A stretch of DNA of 64,000 nt, taken from NCBI RefSeq assembly GCF_009674775.1, contig NZ_WKKE01000002.1:62001-126000 (forward strand), read 5' to 3'. Shown here piece after piece: positions 1 through 7,887 of this stretch. Numbering within the stretch: the first letter of the stretch is position 1; each line of letters begins with the position of its first letter. The stretch is from Flavobacterium sp. LC2016-23. GTDB taxonomy: Bacteria > Bacteroidota > Bacteroidia > Flavobacteriales > Flavobacteriaceae. The notes under the pieces are model-generated. The model was given only the letters and a program-made list of their open reading frames with translations, was not told the origin of the DNA and did no database searches. The translations under genes and the position numbers were made by a program.

Positions 1-87
1 ATGTAGGGTATGGGGAGCATTGATTTTAAATATTTATTGGGTTCTCAGTTTTATAGTTTATGACCAAAATTTTTCATCAGAAAAGCA

Positions 88-95
88 TAGATTTG
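88..95 (+). promoter_or_regulatory. -7 promoter-like element TAGATTTG before the methyltransferase
   Basis: TAGATTTG fits the Bacteroidota -7 consensus TAnnTTTG. It ends only four bases before the ATG at 100, so transcription would begin at or next to the start codon (leaderless or nearly so). I see no clear TTTG-type -33 element at the usual distance. The site is inferred from sequence only. Confidence 0.4.
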
Positions 96-99
96 CAAA

Positions 100-1281
100 A
101 TGAATATAGATACAGAAAAAGAATTTAAGACTGGTATTTTCTCCTTTTTTGCTGGAGCAGGTTTTCTTGACCTAGGTTTCGAAATGACAAAAGGTTTCGA
201 AACTCTTTTTGTTAATGAGTATCATGCTCCCTTCATGGAAATATATAAATCTTCTCGTAAAGATTTAGGAATAAAACAACCTAAATTTGGACATCATGTA
301 TGTGATATAACAAAATTTCTTGAAGATGATAAATCTCAATTTTTAAGTCAAAGTATTAGCTCTGCAAAGGAAGCCTATAACCTTGTTGGATTTATTGGCG
401 GACCGCCATGTCCAGACTTTTCAGTTGGTGGAAAAAATAAAGGAATTAAGGGAGAGAATGGTAAATTGTCAGGTACTTACATAGAGTTGATTATAAAAAA
501 TTCTCCAGATTTTTTTCTTTTTGAAAATGTGAAAGGATTGTACAGAACTAAAAAACATCGAGAGTTTTTTGATTCTATAAAACTAAAGCTTATTTCAAAT
601 GGTTATTGTCTAACTGAAAAGCTTATCAATGCAATTGAATATGGAGCTCCTCAAGATAGAGAAAGAATTATTTTGATTGGATTTAAAAGAGATGTTTTGA
701 CTGAATTAGGACTAGAAGTAAACGAGTCATCAATTTTAAAATCTTTTGATTGGAATAATAATTTAAAATATTCCGCATCTGAGATATTGGCTCAAAATTG
801 GCCTAAAAAAGAGTCTTTTTTGGAAGATTCTAAAAAAGATTGTCCTAAAGAAATAGATAAAAAGCTAACAGTTGAATATTGGTTTAATAAAAATGATGTT
901 CAAAATCATCCAAATGCAAAACATTACTTTCAACCTCGTGCAGGTTTAGCAAAGTTTTTAATAATTGAAGAAGGTGATGATTTGAAAAAATCATATAAAA
1001 GATTACATCGTTGGAGATATTCTCCAACTGCTGCTTACGGAAATAATGAAGTTCACTTGCATCCATATAAAGCGAGAAGAATTTCTGCTGCCGAGGCTTT
1101 AGCAATTCAATCATTACCAAAGAAATTTGTAATGCCTGAATCAATTTCATTAACAAATATGTTTAAATCAATAGGAAACGGTGTGCCATATTTGGCAGCT
1201 AAGGGATTAGCTGAAACTATCTATAATTTCGTAGAACAGACTAAAACAAACAGTAATTATGAGGAAGTTATCAGCCAGTAA
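100..1281 (+). CDS. DNA (cytosine-5-)-methyltransferase of a type II restriction-modification system
   Basis: This 393-residue protein would transfer a methyl group from S-adenosylmethionine to C5 of cytosine in a specific DNA site. The family motifs appear in order. Motif I (FSFFAGAGFLDLGFE, about residues 14-28) binds AdoMet. Motif IV is GGPPCPDFS with the catalytic Cys104. ENV at 142-144 is motif VI and QDRER at 185-189 is motif VIII. A C-terminal SIGNGVP block is motif X. The variable target-recognition region lies at about 215-320. Length is normal for the family. The gene overlaps the putative endonuclease by 23 bases, so the two are probably translated together and form one restriction-modification unit. 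Base composition of both genes looks more AT-rich than the housekeeping genes that follow, consistent with horizontal acquisition. The recognition sequence cannot be read from the protein. The family call is secure. Confidence 0.95.
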   Translation: MNIDTEKEFKTGIFSFFAGAGFLDLGFEMTKGFETLFVNEYHAPFMEIYKSSRKDLGIKQPKFGHHVCDITKFLEDDKSQFLSQSISSAKEAYNLVGFIGGPPCPDFSVGGKNKGIKGENGKLSGTYIELIIKNSPDFFLFENVKGLYRTKKHREFFDSIKLKLISNGYCLTEKLINAIEYGAPQDRERIILIGFKRDVLTELGLEVNESSILKSFDWNNNLKYSASEILAQNWPKKESFLEDSKKDCPKEIDKKLTVEYWFNKNDVQNHPNAKHYFQPRAGLAKFLIIEEGDDLKKSYKRLHRWRYSPTAAYGNNEVHLHPYKARRISAAEALAIQSLPKKFVMPESISLTNMFKSIGNGVPYLAAKGLAETIYNFVEQTKTNSNYEEVISQ

Positions 1282-2338
1282 TTTAGTTGCTTCAATCAAC
1301 CAACTTGATAAAAATACATTTTTCAATTATATAAATCCTAAAACAAAAGGATTAATCAAAATTGATAGTGTTGATTTACCAGAAGGACCTATTAGAATAA
1401 AAAGATGGGATTCTTCGAAAGGTGGTTCTGAAGCTAAAACAAAAGTTGAAACGATATCCTCAGAAATGATATGGAGAGTTGCTAATTCATTTCATCAAAA
1501 CCAACCAATAAATTTAGATAGAGTGCTAGGAGGAAGTTACAATACACGAAGTGTTTTAGAAGCTTTATTAGCTTATACTCCTGAATTTTATTTTTGTTAT
1601 CCAGGTAGAATTGAAAATAAAGCTGGCTTTACTTCTATAAAACATGGACACAAACATTTAATATGGAAACCTGATTTACCACATAGAATAGGAGTTATAG
1701 AAAAAATTAATACAGAAATCGTTATTTCTGAAATGCCAGCTTTAGACGCTTTCTATGATTCATTAGTTTTAACTGAAAATAATATTGAAGCAAAAGAACT
1801 TGATATAGCTATACAACGGAGACATGCTCAAATACAAATTGCTTTGTATTTTATTGGACATCAGTTAAACTTTCGAACTTGGATTGCTCAAAATGATAAA
1901 GGAATACTTTATCAAAATAAAAAGATTGGAGAATACGATGGAGTAATATCTTCATTAAAAGATGAAAAGCTAATGTCTGCCTATGGTGATGCTGTTCAAG
2001 CGGCACTTTTAATTGATTGTATTTGGTTTAAAAATGGTACACTTATGCCAGCTGTAATGGAAATTGAGCAATCTACAGGTGTAACAAGTGGTTTGAGTAG
2101 GATGAAAAACTTCAAAGATAAATTTCCTCCATTTCCAACTCGTTACGTAATTGTTGCTCCTGATGAGGATAGAGCTAAGGTTATTAGAGAAGCTAATAAG
2201 CCACAATTTAAAGATTTAAATACTAGATATTTTCCATATTCTGCCGTTGAAGAGTTGTATGCTCTTTGTCAGAGAAGAAAAATAAAAGGAATCAGTGAAG
2301 AATTTTTGGATTGTTATATGGAACCAATTTTGAATTAG
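1259..2338 (+). CDS. Putative type II restriction endonuclease (PD-(D/E)XK-like)
   Basis: This 359-residue protein has no family I can name. Two things point to a restriction enzyme. It starts inside the end of the methyltransferase gene (23-base overlap, different frame). It also contains Asp253 followed 15 residues later by Glu268-Ile-Glu270 (MEIEQS), which resembles the D...ExE active site used by BamHI-type PD-(D/E)XK nucleases, where Glu replaces the usual Lys. The flanking strands (LLIDCIW, and TRYVIVAP after the motif) suit the alpha/beta nuclease core. The N-terminal 240 residues lack recognisable motifs and probably carry DNA recognition. No signal peptide or membrane segment is visible. 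The partner role is inferred from context and the active-site assignment is tentative. If correct, it would cut the site protected by the upstream enzyme. Confidence 0.7.
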   Translation: MRKLSASNLVASINQLDKNTFFNYINPKTKGLIKIDSVDLPEGPIRIKRWDSSKGGSEAKTKVETISSEMIWRVANSFHQNQPINLDRVLGGSYNTRSVLEALLAYTPEFYFCYPGRIENKAGFTSIKHGHKHLIWKPDLPHRIGVIEKINTEIVISEMPALDAFYDSLVLTENNIEAKELDIAIQRRHAQIQIALYFIGHQLNFRTWIAQNDKGILYQNKKIGEYDGVISSLKDEKLMSAYGDAVQAALLIDCIWFKNGTLMPAVMEIEQSTGVTSGLSRMKNFKDKFPPFPTRYVIVAPDEDRAKVIREANKPQFKDLNTRYFPYSAVEELYALCQRRKIKGISEEFLDCYMEPILN

Positions 2339-2553
2339 TTAAAATCTTCGTTACGATATTTATCGGGATAAGTAAATGTTTTCTTAGATTAATATAAAAA
2401 TCCTATTGTCTATAAAATCACGCTCTTTTTAACTATAATTTTTAGTTTTAGAATCTTAGTAATGCTAAAAATTATATTTAAACATGTAAAACGTATCTTA
2501 CAAAAAAAGAAACTGTATTTTACCAAACCTATAATTTTTTAAAGAATTTTAAA

Positions 2554-2561
2554 TATCTTTG
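2554..2561 (+). promoter_or_regulatory. -7 promoter-like element TATCTTTG before XRE regulator 1
   Basis: TATCTTTG matches TAnnTTTG and sits four bases before the ATG at 2566. The two paralogous genes near 62.3 and 63.0 kb have a closely similar octamer at exactly the same distance, which supports a functional role. Confidence 0.4.
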
Positions 2562-2565
2562 AACT

Positions 2566-2985
2566 ATGAGCACAACAACAAAACCAAAACATATCGGTAG
2601 AAATATTAGCCGAATCAGAGAGCTTAGAGGAATGAAACAGGAAGCGCTTGCAGAAGCAATTGGCGTAAGCCAGCAAACTGTTTCCGGAATTGAAGGAAAT
2701 GAAGAAGTTGATACTAAAAGACTTGTAGAAATTGCAAAAGTTCTTGGAGTTACAGTAGAAGCAATTGAAAACTTTTCGGAAGAATCAGTTTTTAATTTTT
2801 TTAATAACTTTTATGATAATAGTGTCAGTAATAGCAATGGTCAGGGTGCATCTGGTCCTATTTTTAATTTCAATCCTTTAGATAAAATGGTCGAACTTTA
2901 CGAACGTTTGGTTCTGGCTGAAAAAGAATTAGTTCAGGCTGAAAAAGAAAAAGTAAAATATCTTGAAAAACTTTTGAATAAATAG
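2566..2985 (+). CDS. XRE-family helix-turn-helix regulator, paralogue 1
   Basis: This 139-residue cytoplasmic protein has an N-terminal Cro/C1-type helix-turn-helix (about residues 10-68, with MKQEALAEAIGVSQQTVSGIE as helices 2-3). A low-complexity Asn/Ser/Gly-rich linker (about 80-103) follows. The C-terminus is heptad-rich (LDKMVELYERLV then repeated AEKE units, about 105-139) and probably forms a dimerising coiled coil. Two close paralogues lie at 62303 and 62969. They share the head and tail but differ in the linker. It follows the restriction genes by 227 bases, so a controller role is conceivable, but C proteins are usually about 80 residues and the distant paralogues argue for an independent family. 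The target genes and the signal sensed are unknown. Confidence 0.88.
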   Translation: MSTTTKPKHIGRNISRIRELRGMKQEALAEAIGVSQQTVSGIEGNEEVDTKRLVEIAKVLGVTVEAIENFSEESVFNFFNNFYDNSVSNSNGQGASGPIFNFNPLDKMVELYERLVLAEKELVQAEKEKVKYLEKLLNK

Positions 2986-3010
2986 AAATATAAAGGACTT
3001 AAGTTCACGT

Positions 3011-3106
3011 GAATTTGCGTTAGGGATAGGAGCGATATCCTTTTTCTTGCTTTTTTAGCAAGGAAAAGATTTAGCGAATAGCCCGTTCGCCGCGGCGAAA
3101 ACGCCC
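3011..3106 (+). ncRNA. Structured intergenic RNA-like element, possibly Flavo-1 motif
   Basis: Three successive hairpins can be drawn: GGATA (3024-3028) with TATCC (3036-3040); a T-rich arm at 3041-3051 with AGCAAGGAAAAG at 3057-3068; and TTCGCC (3086-3091) with GGCGAA (3094-3099). The single-stranded words TTAGGGATAGGAGCG and GATTTAGCGAATAGCCCG resemble, from memory, a conserved element repeated in flavobacterial genomes and possibly the Rfam Flavo-1 motif. The strand is given by that resemblance. A rho-independent terminator follows at 3120. Function is unknown, and it could also be a non-transcribed repeat. Confidence 0.5.
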
Positions 3107-3119
3107 AAAATATCAAAAT

Positions 3120-3149
3120 CCGTTTACTCTCAGGATAAACGGTTTTTTT
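3120..3149 (+). terminator. Rho-independent terminator after the RNA-like element
   Basis: CCGTTTA (3120-3126) pairs with TAAACGG (3136-3142) across a nine-base loop and is followed by seven T residues. It would end transcripts of the XRE gene and/or the structured element. Confidence 0.75.
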
Positions 3150-3173
3150 AGTTTTACTCTTTTTAATCGCATT

Positions 3174-3276
3174 TTGTCATCCAGGGAACGAGGAATCTCA
3201 TTTGCTGAATCGACAAAGATTGTCGATTATCTATGTGGAGTTACTTGATGAGATTCCTCGTTCCTCGGAATGACAA
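3174..3276. repeat. Palindromic intergenic repeat (GTCATTCC/GAACGAG family), copy 1
   Basis: A long imperfect inverted repeat. The left arm is 3174-3201 (TTGTCAT then GGAACGAGGAATCTCAT) and the right arm 3248-3276 (ATGAGATTCCTCGTTCC then GAATGACAA). A second hairpin, AATCGACAA/TTGTCGATT, lies in the middle at 3208-3228. It shares arm sequence with the elements at 36856 and 41194, so it is a dispersed MITE- or BIME-like family. No ORF is present. Confidence 0.8.
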
Positions 3277-3427
3277 TGATTGTGGCCGTTTTTATCTGAT
3301 TTTTAGGTTTCATCTTTGTTAAAGTCTTACATTTTGATACAAAGATTGTTCTACAAGAAAAACTAAATTCAAAATATTTTAAAAAAAAAATCTGCCAGAT
3401 CTGCCAAATCTGCGAGAGAAATAAATC

Positions 3428-4213
3428 TTAAAACAAAACCTCCTTAGTAATAATATAAAATCCCATTACCAGAACAAACCATCCAAAAATAGGTTTTAGT
3501 CTGGCACCATCAATTTTTTTGGAAAGCCGGCTCCCGATGAACATTCCCAAAAGAGCCATTGCCGAAACGCCTAATAAAAAAGGATAATTGATAGGAGTTC
3601 CAATATATAAATCCCCTCCAAAACCGATTGATGAATTAATGGCGATGATTAGCAATGAAGTTCCCACGGCTTGTTTCATAGGTAAATTGGCGAAAAAGAG
3701 CAGGGCAGGAATAATTAGAAATCCTCCGCCGGCGCCCAGAAATCCGGTGATGATTCCGACTACAAAGCCAATCAAACTAAGTTGAAGATAATTGGTTTCG
3801 GTTGCTTTAATTTCAGGTTTGTTTTTTCGGATCATCGAAATCGCCGCTGTAATCATCAAAACCGAAAAGATAATCATGATCAGAAAATCTTTTGAAACCG
3901 AATAGGAAGCGATAGAAAACAAAGTCGAAGCAATCTGAGGAAAGATAACTTCACGAATAATCAAAATCGAAATCACAGAAGGAATCGCAAAATACAACGC
4001 CGATTTGAGTTTGAGGTTTCCCATTTTATAATGGCTGTAACTTCCAAACATAGCCGTTAATCCGACAATAAACAAAGAATACGAAGTAGCCTGCTCGGGA
4101 TTTACTTTGAATAAATAGACCAAAATCGGGATGGTCAATATAGATCCTCCACCCCCGATTAAGCCTAGTGATATTCCGATGATGATTGAAGCAAAATATC
4201 CTAAATATTCCAT
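3428..4213 (-). CDS. TauE/SafE-family sulfite/sulfonate exporter-like membrane protein
   Basis: This 261-residue integral membrane protein is almost entirely hydrophobic, with about eight predicted helices arranged as two similar halves. Each half carries the family's Gly-rich signature: GISLGLIGGGGSILTIPILV near residue 15 and GIITGFLGAGGGFLIIPALL near residue 155. TauE/SafE proteins are proposed to export sulfite, sulfoacetate or related anions. The nearby Crp/Fnr regulator and rhodanese make a sulfur-related role likely here, but the substrate cannot be read from the sequence. The start at 4213 places the first helix directly at the N-terminus, as usual for the family. It is separated from the upstream Crp/Fnr gene on the same strand by 172 bases that include a CACGAATT-type repeat. 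Confidence 0.9.
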   Translation of the reverse strand: MEYLGYFASIIIGISLGLIGGGGSILTIPILVYLFKVNPEQATSYSLFIVGLTAMFGSYSHYKMGNLKLKSALYFAIPSVISILIIREVIFPQIASTLFSIASYSVSKDFLIMIIFSVLMITAAISMIRKNKPEIKATETNYLQLSLIGFVVGIITGFLGAGGGFLIIPALLFFANLPMKQAVGTSLLIIAINSSIGFGGDLYIGTPINYPFLLGVSAMALLGMFIGSRLSKKIDGARLKPIFGWFVLVMGFYIITKEVLF

Positions 4214-4292
4214 TGCATGTTTTTATGCAAAGGTGCTTCGTTAAATAGAAACTTACAGTAACATTTATCACACAAGGCTATTTTTATTGTTA

Positions 4293-4377
4293 GCCACGAA
4301 TTGCGCGAATTCCCACGAATTAATTAGTGAAAATTCGTGTAATTGCTTCGCCTGTTCGCTGTCGCTCGGGTTGTGGC
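4293..4377. repeat. CACGAATT-type inverted repeat, copy 1
   Basis: Begins GCCACGAATTGCGCGAATT and ends GGGTTGTGGC, with CACGAATTAATTAGTG at the centre forming an inverted repeat. The same elements recur at 5084 and 5184. It lies between two same-strand genes and could form a hairpin in their transcript. Confidence 0.7.
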
Positions 4378-4385
4378 AAAAAAAA

Positions 4386-5012
4386 CTATTTCAAAAGCTC
4401 AATCTGATTACGGTTGAGTTTAACCAGACCGCGCTGTTCCATTTTTTTGAGTAATCTGGAAATGACTTCTCTGGAGGTATTGAGTTCGGTTGCAATTTCC
4501 TGATGCGATAATTTCACTTCAGAACAGCCACAGGCATCGGAATGTCTTTTAAGGTAAAATTCCAAACGTTCATCCATAGAGCGAAAGGCGATGTTGTCAA
4601 CCACTTCAAGAACTTCTTCAAAGCGGCTTCTGTAGGTTTCAATGACGAATTCGTACCAGGACCGGTGTTCCATCATCCATTTGTCCATCATTTGCAGCGG
4701 AATCATCATTACCGAAACATCTTCGACTACTTTGGCCATGATCTGGCTTTTTTCGCTTTTGGCGGTACAAATCATCGAAATGGCACAGGCTTGTCCGGGT
4801 TGCAGGTAATACATCAGGAATTCGCCGCCATCTTCGCCTTCGCGGTAGATCTTGATTTTCCCTTTTATAATTAAAACCGTGTTTTTGATGTATTGTCCGG
4901 TTCGCATTAAAATAGTTCCGGCTTCAAAATCCTGCAGGCTTCCGTTTTCTTCAATCGTTGAGATAAGTTCGCTGGAGAAATTGGGGAATATATTTTTAAG
5001 AGAGTTTTGCAT
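4386..5012 (-). CDS. Crp/Fnr-family transcriptional regulator
   Basis: This 208-residue protein has an N-terminal cyclic-nucleotide-binding-type beta-barrel (about residues 20-125, including GTILMRTGQ and LMYYLQPGQACAISM) and a C-terminal winged helix-turn-helix (about 165-205, LSHQEIATELNTSREVISRLL). There is no N-terminal cluster of cysteines like the one that holds the Fnr iron-sulfur centre, so a different signal is likely. Two cysteines occur close together near residue 157 (CGCSE). It lies upstream of the TauE/SafE exporter on the same strand and diverges from the rhodanese gene. In other Bacteroidota similar Crp/Fnr genes accompany persulfide and sulfite genes, so regulation of this cluster is a reasonable inference, with no operator identified. 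Confidence 0.9.
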   Translation of the reverse strand: MQNSLKNIFPNFSSELISTIEENGSLQDFEAGTILMRTGQYIKNTVLIIKGKIKIYREGEDGGEFLMYYLQPGQACAISMICTAKSEKSQIMAKVVEDVSVMMIPLQMMDKWMMEHRSWYEFVIETYRSRFEEVLEVVDNIAFRSMDERLEFYLKRHSDACGCSEVKLSHQEIATELNTSREVISRLLKKMEQRGLVKLNRNQIELLK

Positions 5013-5083
5013 AGGTTGATTGTTTATTGGGCACGGATTTTACGGTTTGAACGGATTTTTACAGCTTTTTTAATCTGTTTTTT

Positions 5084-5141
5084 GCCACTAATTTCACGAA
5101 TTAGCACGAATCAATTAGTTGAAATTAGTATAATTCGTGGG
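5084..5141. repeat. CACGAATT-type inverted repeat, copy 2
   Basis: GCCACTAATTTCACGAATT at the left end mirrors AATTAGTATAATTCGTGGG at the right end, around CACGAATCAATTAGTTG. It is homologous to the copies at 4293 and 5184. Confidence 0.7.
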
Positions 5142-5183
5142 AACTATTTTTTAATTAATATAATTTCTTAATCTATTTTTTTT

Positions 5184-5254
5184 GTCACGATCAAGTGAAG
5201 CAATTTCACGAATTATCACGAAATTAATTAGTGAAAATTAGTGAAATTCGTGGC
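5184..5254. repeat. CACGAATT-type inverted repeat, copy 3
   Basis: Starts GTCACGATCAAGTGAAGCAA, contains TTTCACGAATTATCACG and ends GTGAAATTCGTGGC. The extra segment near its left end contains GAAGCAAT, the reverse complement of the ATTGCTTC found near the right end of copy 1, suggesting that copies 1 and 3 lie in opposite orientations. Confidence 0.65.
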
Positions 5255-5619
5255 AACTTTTTTAAATCATTATAATCTCTTAATCTGCGGCTAAAAAATA
5301 ATTTAACGATTCGGTACGAAGTAATTCGTACTAACTATTTTTATCAAATTAAAATTAAAACATCTAAATTTATACAAAGATAGCAGATTGAATTGGCATT
5401 AATTGCCAGAAAACTATTTTTAGAACGTATTTGATCAAATGAAAAAATCCTATTTTCTATCGATTTTATAGAGTGTATTTTTGAAAATAGTGAGTAAATT
5501 TGTAATTCACTGATTATAATCCTTTCTCTAAAACGTTTTCTGAGAATAATAATCGAAATCGCATTTGGTACGTTTTTAATTAATAGAAACGTCGTAATTT
5601 TACAAAAAACACATTTATT

Positions 5620-5931
5620 ATGAATTTATCACAAGAAGATTGGGTTGCCCAACTGGCTGCTGACGAGAATGCAGTTATACTTGACGTAAGAACTCAGGAC
5701 GAGTTTAATGACGGTTACATCGAAAATGCCGTTAATATTGATATTAATAAAGGACAAGGTTTTATTTACGAAATCGAGGAATTAGATAAAAACAAAAATT
5801 ATTACGTGTACTGCCGTTCCGGAGCCAGAAGTGCGAAAGCATGTCAGGTTATGAACGAGTTAGGGATCGAAAATGCCTATAATCTACTGGGCGGAATTCT
5901 TGACTGGGAAGGCGAAACTGTAAATCCATAA
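5620..5931 (+). CDS. Single-domain rhodanese-like sulfurtransferase
   Basis: This 103-residue cytoplasmic protein consists of one rhodanese domain. The catalytic loop YCRSGARS places Cys65 as the residue that carries the persulfide, and the fold's LDVRTQDEF motif (21-29) and LLGGILDW motif near the C-terminus are present. The active-site loop is of the six-residue sulfurtransferase type (CRSGAR). It probably moves sulfane sulfur within the cell. The neighbouring TauE/SafE exporter and Crp/Fnr regulator, transcribed the other way, suggest a small sulfur-handling group. A strong terminator follows, so it is probably a single-gene transcript. Confidence 0.93.
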   Translation: MNLSQEDWVAQLAADENAVILDVRTQDEFNDGYIENAVNIDINKGQGFIYEIEELDKNKNYYVYCRSGARSAKACQVMNELGIENAYNLLGGILDWEGETVNP

Positions 5932-5939
5932 AAAAAATG

Positions 5940-5967
5940 AAGAGGCCTGAAAAGCCTCTTTTTTCTT
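5940..5967 (+). terminator. Terminator after the rhodanese gene
   Basis: AAGAGGC (5940-5946) pairs with GCCTCTT (5954-5960), followed by a T-rich run. Confidence 0.85.
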
Positions 5968-6007
5968 TTCAAACGCTATTAATAACCAAATTATAAATTA
6001 CCGGACT

Positions 6008-7588
6008 ATGAGTTTAATACCCGAAGAATTTCAGATTAAAACCCTTATCAATCAGGACACCTATCTTGTAAATGGTGAGTTGAAACAATGGACAGGGCAA
6101 ACCACACCTGTTTTTTCTACCATTTCATCTACAGAAAAATATGCGCCAACGGTATTAGGTTCCATTCCGTTTATGGGAGAAAAAGAAGCTGCTGAAGTAG
6201 TGGATGCTGCCAATGGTGCCTATAATAAAGGTCAGGGCTTATGGCCAACCATGAAAGTGGCTGACCGTATTAAATGCATGGAAAATTTCGTACGACAAAT
6301 GAAGGATACCCGTGAAGAAGTGGTAAAACTTCTGATGTGGGAAATTGGAAAAAACCTTGGCGATTCGCAAAAAGAATTTGACAGAACAGTTGAATATATT
6401 CAGGATACAATTGACAGTTATAAAGAATTAAACGGACGCAGTTCGCATTTTGAAAAAGTACAGGGCGTAAATGCCATGATTCGCCGCGGGCCTCTTGGCG
6501 TTGTATTATGCCTCGGACCTTACAATTATCCCTTAAACGAAACTTTTTCATTGCTGATTCCGGCTTTGATTATGGGGAACACCGTTATTTTTAAACCGGC
6601 AAAACATGGCGTTTTATGTATTTCACCATTATTACATGCTTTTAGAAGCAGTTTTCCTAAAGGTGTTATTAATATCGTTTACGGAAGAGGCCGCGAAATT
6701 GCCTCTCCAATCATGAAATCCGGAAAAATTGATGTTCTGGCATTAATTGGAAACAGTAAATCAGCAATTGCCTTACAGGATCAGCATCCGAATAAAAACA
6801 GATTGCGTCTGATTTTAGGTCTGGAAGCTAAAAACCCTGCTATTATTTTACCGGATGCCGATTTAGACCTGGCAATTCAGGAATGTATTGCAGGCACTTT
6901 ATCTTTCAACGGTCAGCGTTGTACCGCTTTGAAAGTTTTATATGTACATGAATCTATTGCAGAAGAATTTAATAGACGTTTTTCTGAAAAAGTAGACGGA
7001 TTGCTGTTTGGAAATCCGTGGGAAGAAGGCGTTGCACTAACACCGCTTCCTGAAGCAGATAAGCCAAAATATATTCAGGGTTTAATTGATGATGCAACTT
7101 CAAAAGGAGCAAAAATCCTGAACGAAAAAGGAGGAAAACATACTGATAATTATATTTTCCCGGCCGTTCTATTTCCTGTAAATAAACAAATGAGAGTATA
7201 TCATGAAGAGCAATTTGGACCGGTAGTGCCTATTATTTCTTTTAAACATATTGATGAACCTCTTGATGATATGGCCGAATCCAATTACGGACAACAGGTA
7301 AGTTTGTTCGGAAAAGATATTAAAACTTTAGCACCGCTTATCGATTCTTTGGTAAACTTAGTGTGCAGGGTAAATCTGAACAGCTCCTGCCAAAGAGGTC
7401 CGGATGCCTTTCCTTTTACAGGACGTAAAGATTCTGCCGTAGGTACTTTGAGTATCCCGGATGCCTTGCGTTCTTTCTCTATTCGTACGTTCGTAGCTTC
7501 AAAAGATATCGCTTATAACAATGAAATCCTGCAGGAATTGCTGAACAGCAAGGAATCGAATTTCATTAATACCGATTATATTTTGTAG
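6008..7588 (+). CDS. Aldehyde dehydrogenase, GapN-like (NADP-dependent glyceraldehyde-3-phosphate dehydrogenase type)
   Basis: This 526-residue soluble protein belongs to the aldehyde dehydrogenase superfamily. The nucleophile Cys305 sits in FNGQRCTA, the GPYNYPL motif (170-176) contains the oxyanion-hole Asn, and FKPAKH (195-200) matches the cofactor-binding Lys region. Bacteroidota proteins of this length and sequence type are commonly annotated as non-phosphorylating, NADP-dependent glyceraldehyde-3-phosphate dehydrogenase, which would turn G3P directly into 3-phosphoglycerate with NADPH. One oddity: the usual ELGG motif that supplies the general base reads GLEA here (271-274), so the canonical Glu position is Gly271 and a Glu appears two residues later. 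The exact substrate is therefore uncertain. It appears to be transcribed alone, between two terminators. Confidence 0.82.
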   Translation: MSLIPEEFQIKTLINQDTYLVNGELKQWTGQTTPVFSTISSTEKYAPTVLGSIPFMGEKEAAEVVDAANGAYNKGQGLWPTMKVADRIKCMENFVRQMKDTREEVVKLLMWEIGKNLGDSQKEFDRTVEYIQDTIDSYKELNGRSSHFEKVQGVNAMIRRGPLGVVLCLGPYNYPLNETFSLLIPALIMGNTVIFKPAKHGVLCISPLLHAFRSSFPKGVINIVYGRGREIASPIMKSGKIDVLALIGNSKSAIALQDQHPNKNRLRLILGLEAKNPAIILPDADLDLAIQECIAGTLSFNGQRCTALKVLYVHESIAEEFNRRFSEKVDGLLFGNPWEEGVALTPLPEADKPKYIQGLIDDATSKGAKILNEKGGKHTDNYIFPAVLFPVNKQMRVYHEEQFGPVVPIISFKHIDEPLDDMAESNYGQQVSLFGKDIKTLAPLIDSLVNLVCRVNLNSSCQRGPDAFPFTGRKDSAVGTLSIPDALRSFSIRTFVASKDIAYNNEILQELLNSKESNFINTDYIL

Positions 7589-7616
7589 TTTCAGGGTTAT
7601 ATATTAATTGTAGATC

Positions 7617-7650
7617 ACCGTCTTTTTCTTTTTTGAAAAAGGCGGTTTTT
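7617..7650 (+). terminator. Terminator after the aldehyde dehydrogenase gene
   Basis: ACCGTCTTTTTC (7617-7628) pairs with GAAAAAGGCGGT (7635-7646) with one mismatch, followed by T residues. The remaining bases to 7887 hold no gene that I can support. Confidence 0.7.
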
Positions 7651-7887
7651 GCTTTTTGAGTTGCTGAGGTTGTGAGATGCTGAGGTTCTGAGTTTTTTTA
7701 TCTTTGGTAAAATAGGAGGGAAGAAAAGAAATGGAACTTTTTATATTTTTCTCTCCATTCGATACTGTAACATTTAGAATAGGGTGGAATCAGAAATCGA
7801 TGAAAAATATTATTTAAATAAAATGTAACATAATTTAAATAAAGCTTCTAATATTGTAATCAACTAAATCATCAATTTATAAAAACT

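Larger units (their letters stand above)
5013..5619. other. 607-base intergenic region with repeats
   Basis: No plausible gene is seen. The region separates the divergent Crp/Fnr and rhodanese genes and must hold both promoters. It contains two CACGAATT repeats (5084-5141, 5184-5254) and AT-rich sequence. TAAATTTG at 5495-5502 fits the -7 consensus for rightward transcription but is about 118 bases from the rhodanese start and lacks an obvious -33 partner. Confidence 0.6.

Noticed and set aside
2566..2985. XRE gene 1 as a controller (C) protein of the restriction system
   Set aside because: It lies downstream of both restriction genes, is longer than C proteins, and has paralogues at 62-63 kb that are not linked to restriction genes.
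3388..3427. TCTGCCAGATCTGCCAAATCTGCG as an operator
   Set aside because: It is a short direct repeat (TCTGCCA) of a kind often scattered in flavobacterial gaps, just downstream of the convergent end of the TauE gene, with no promoter to control.
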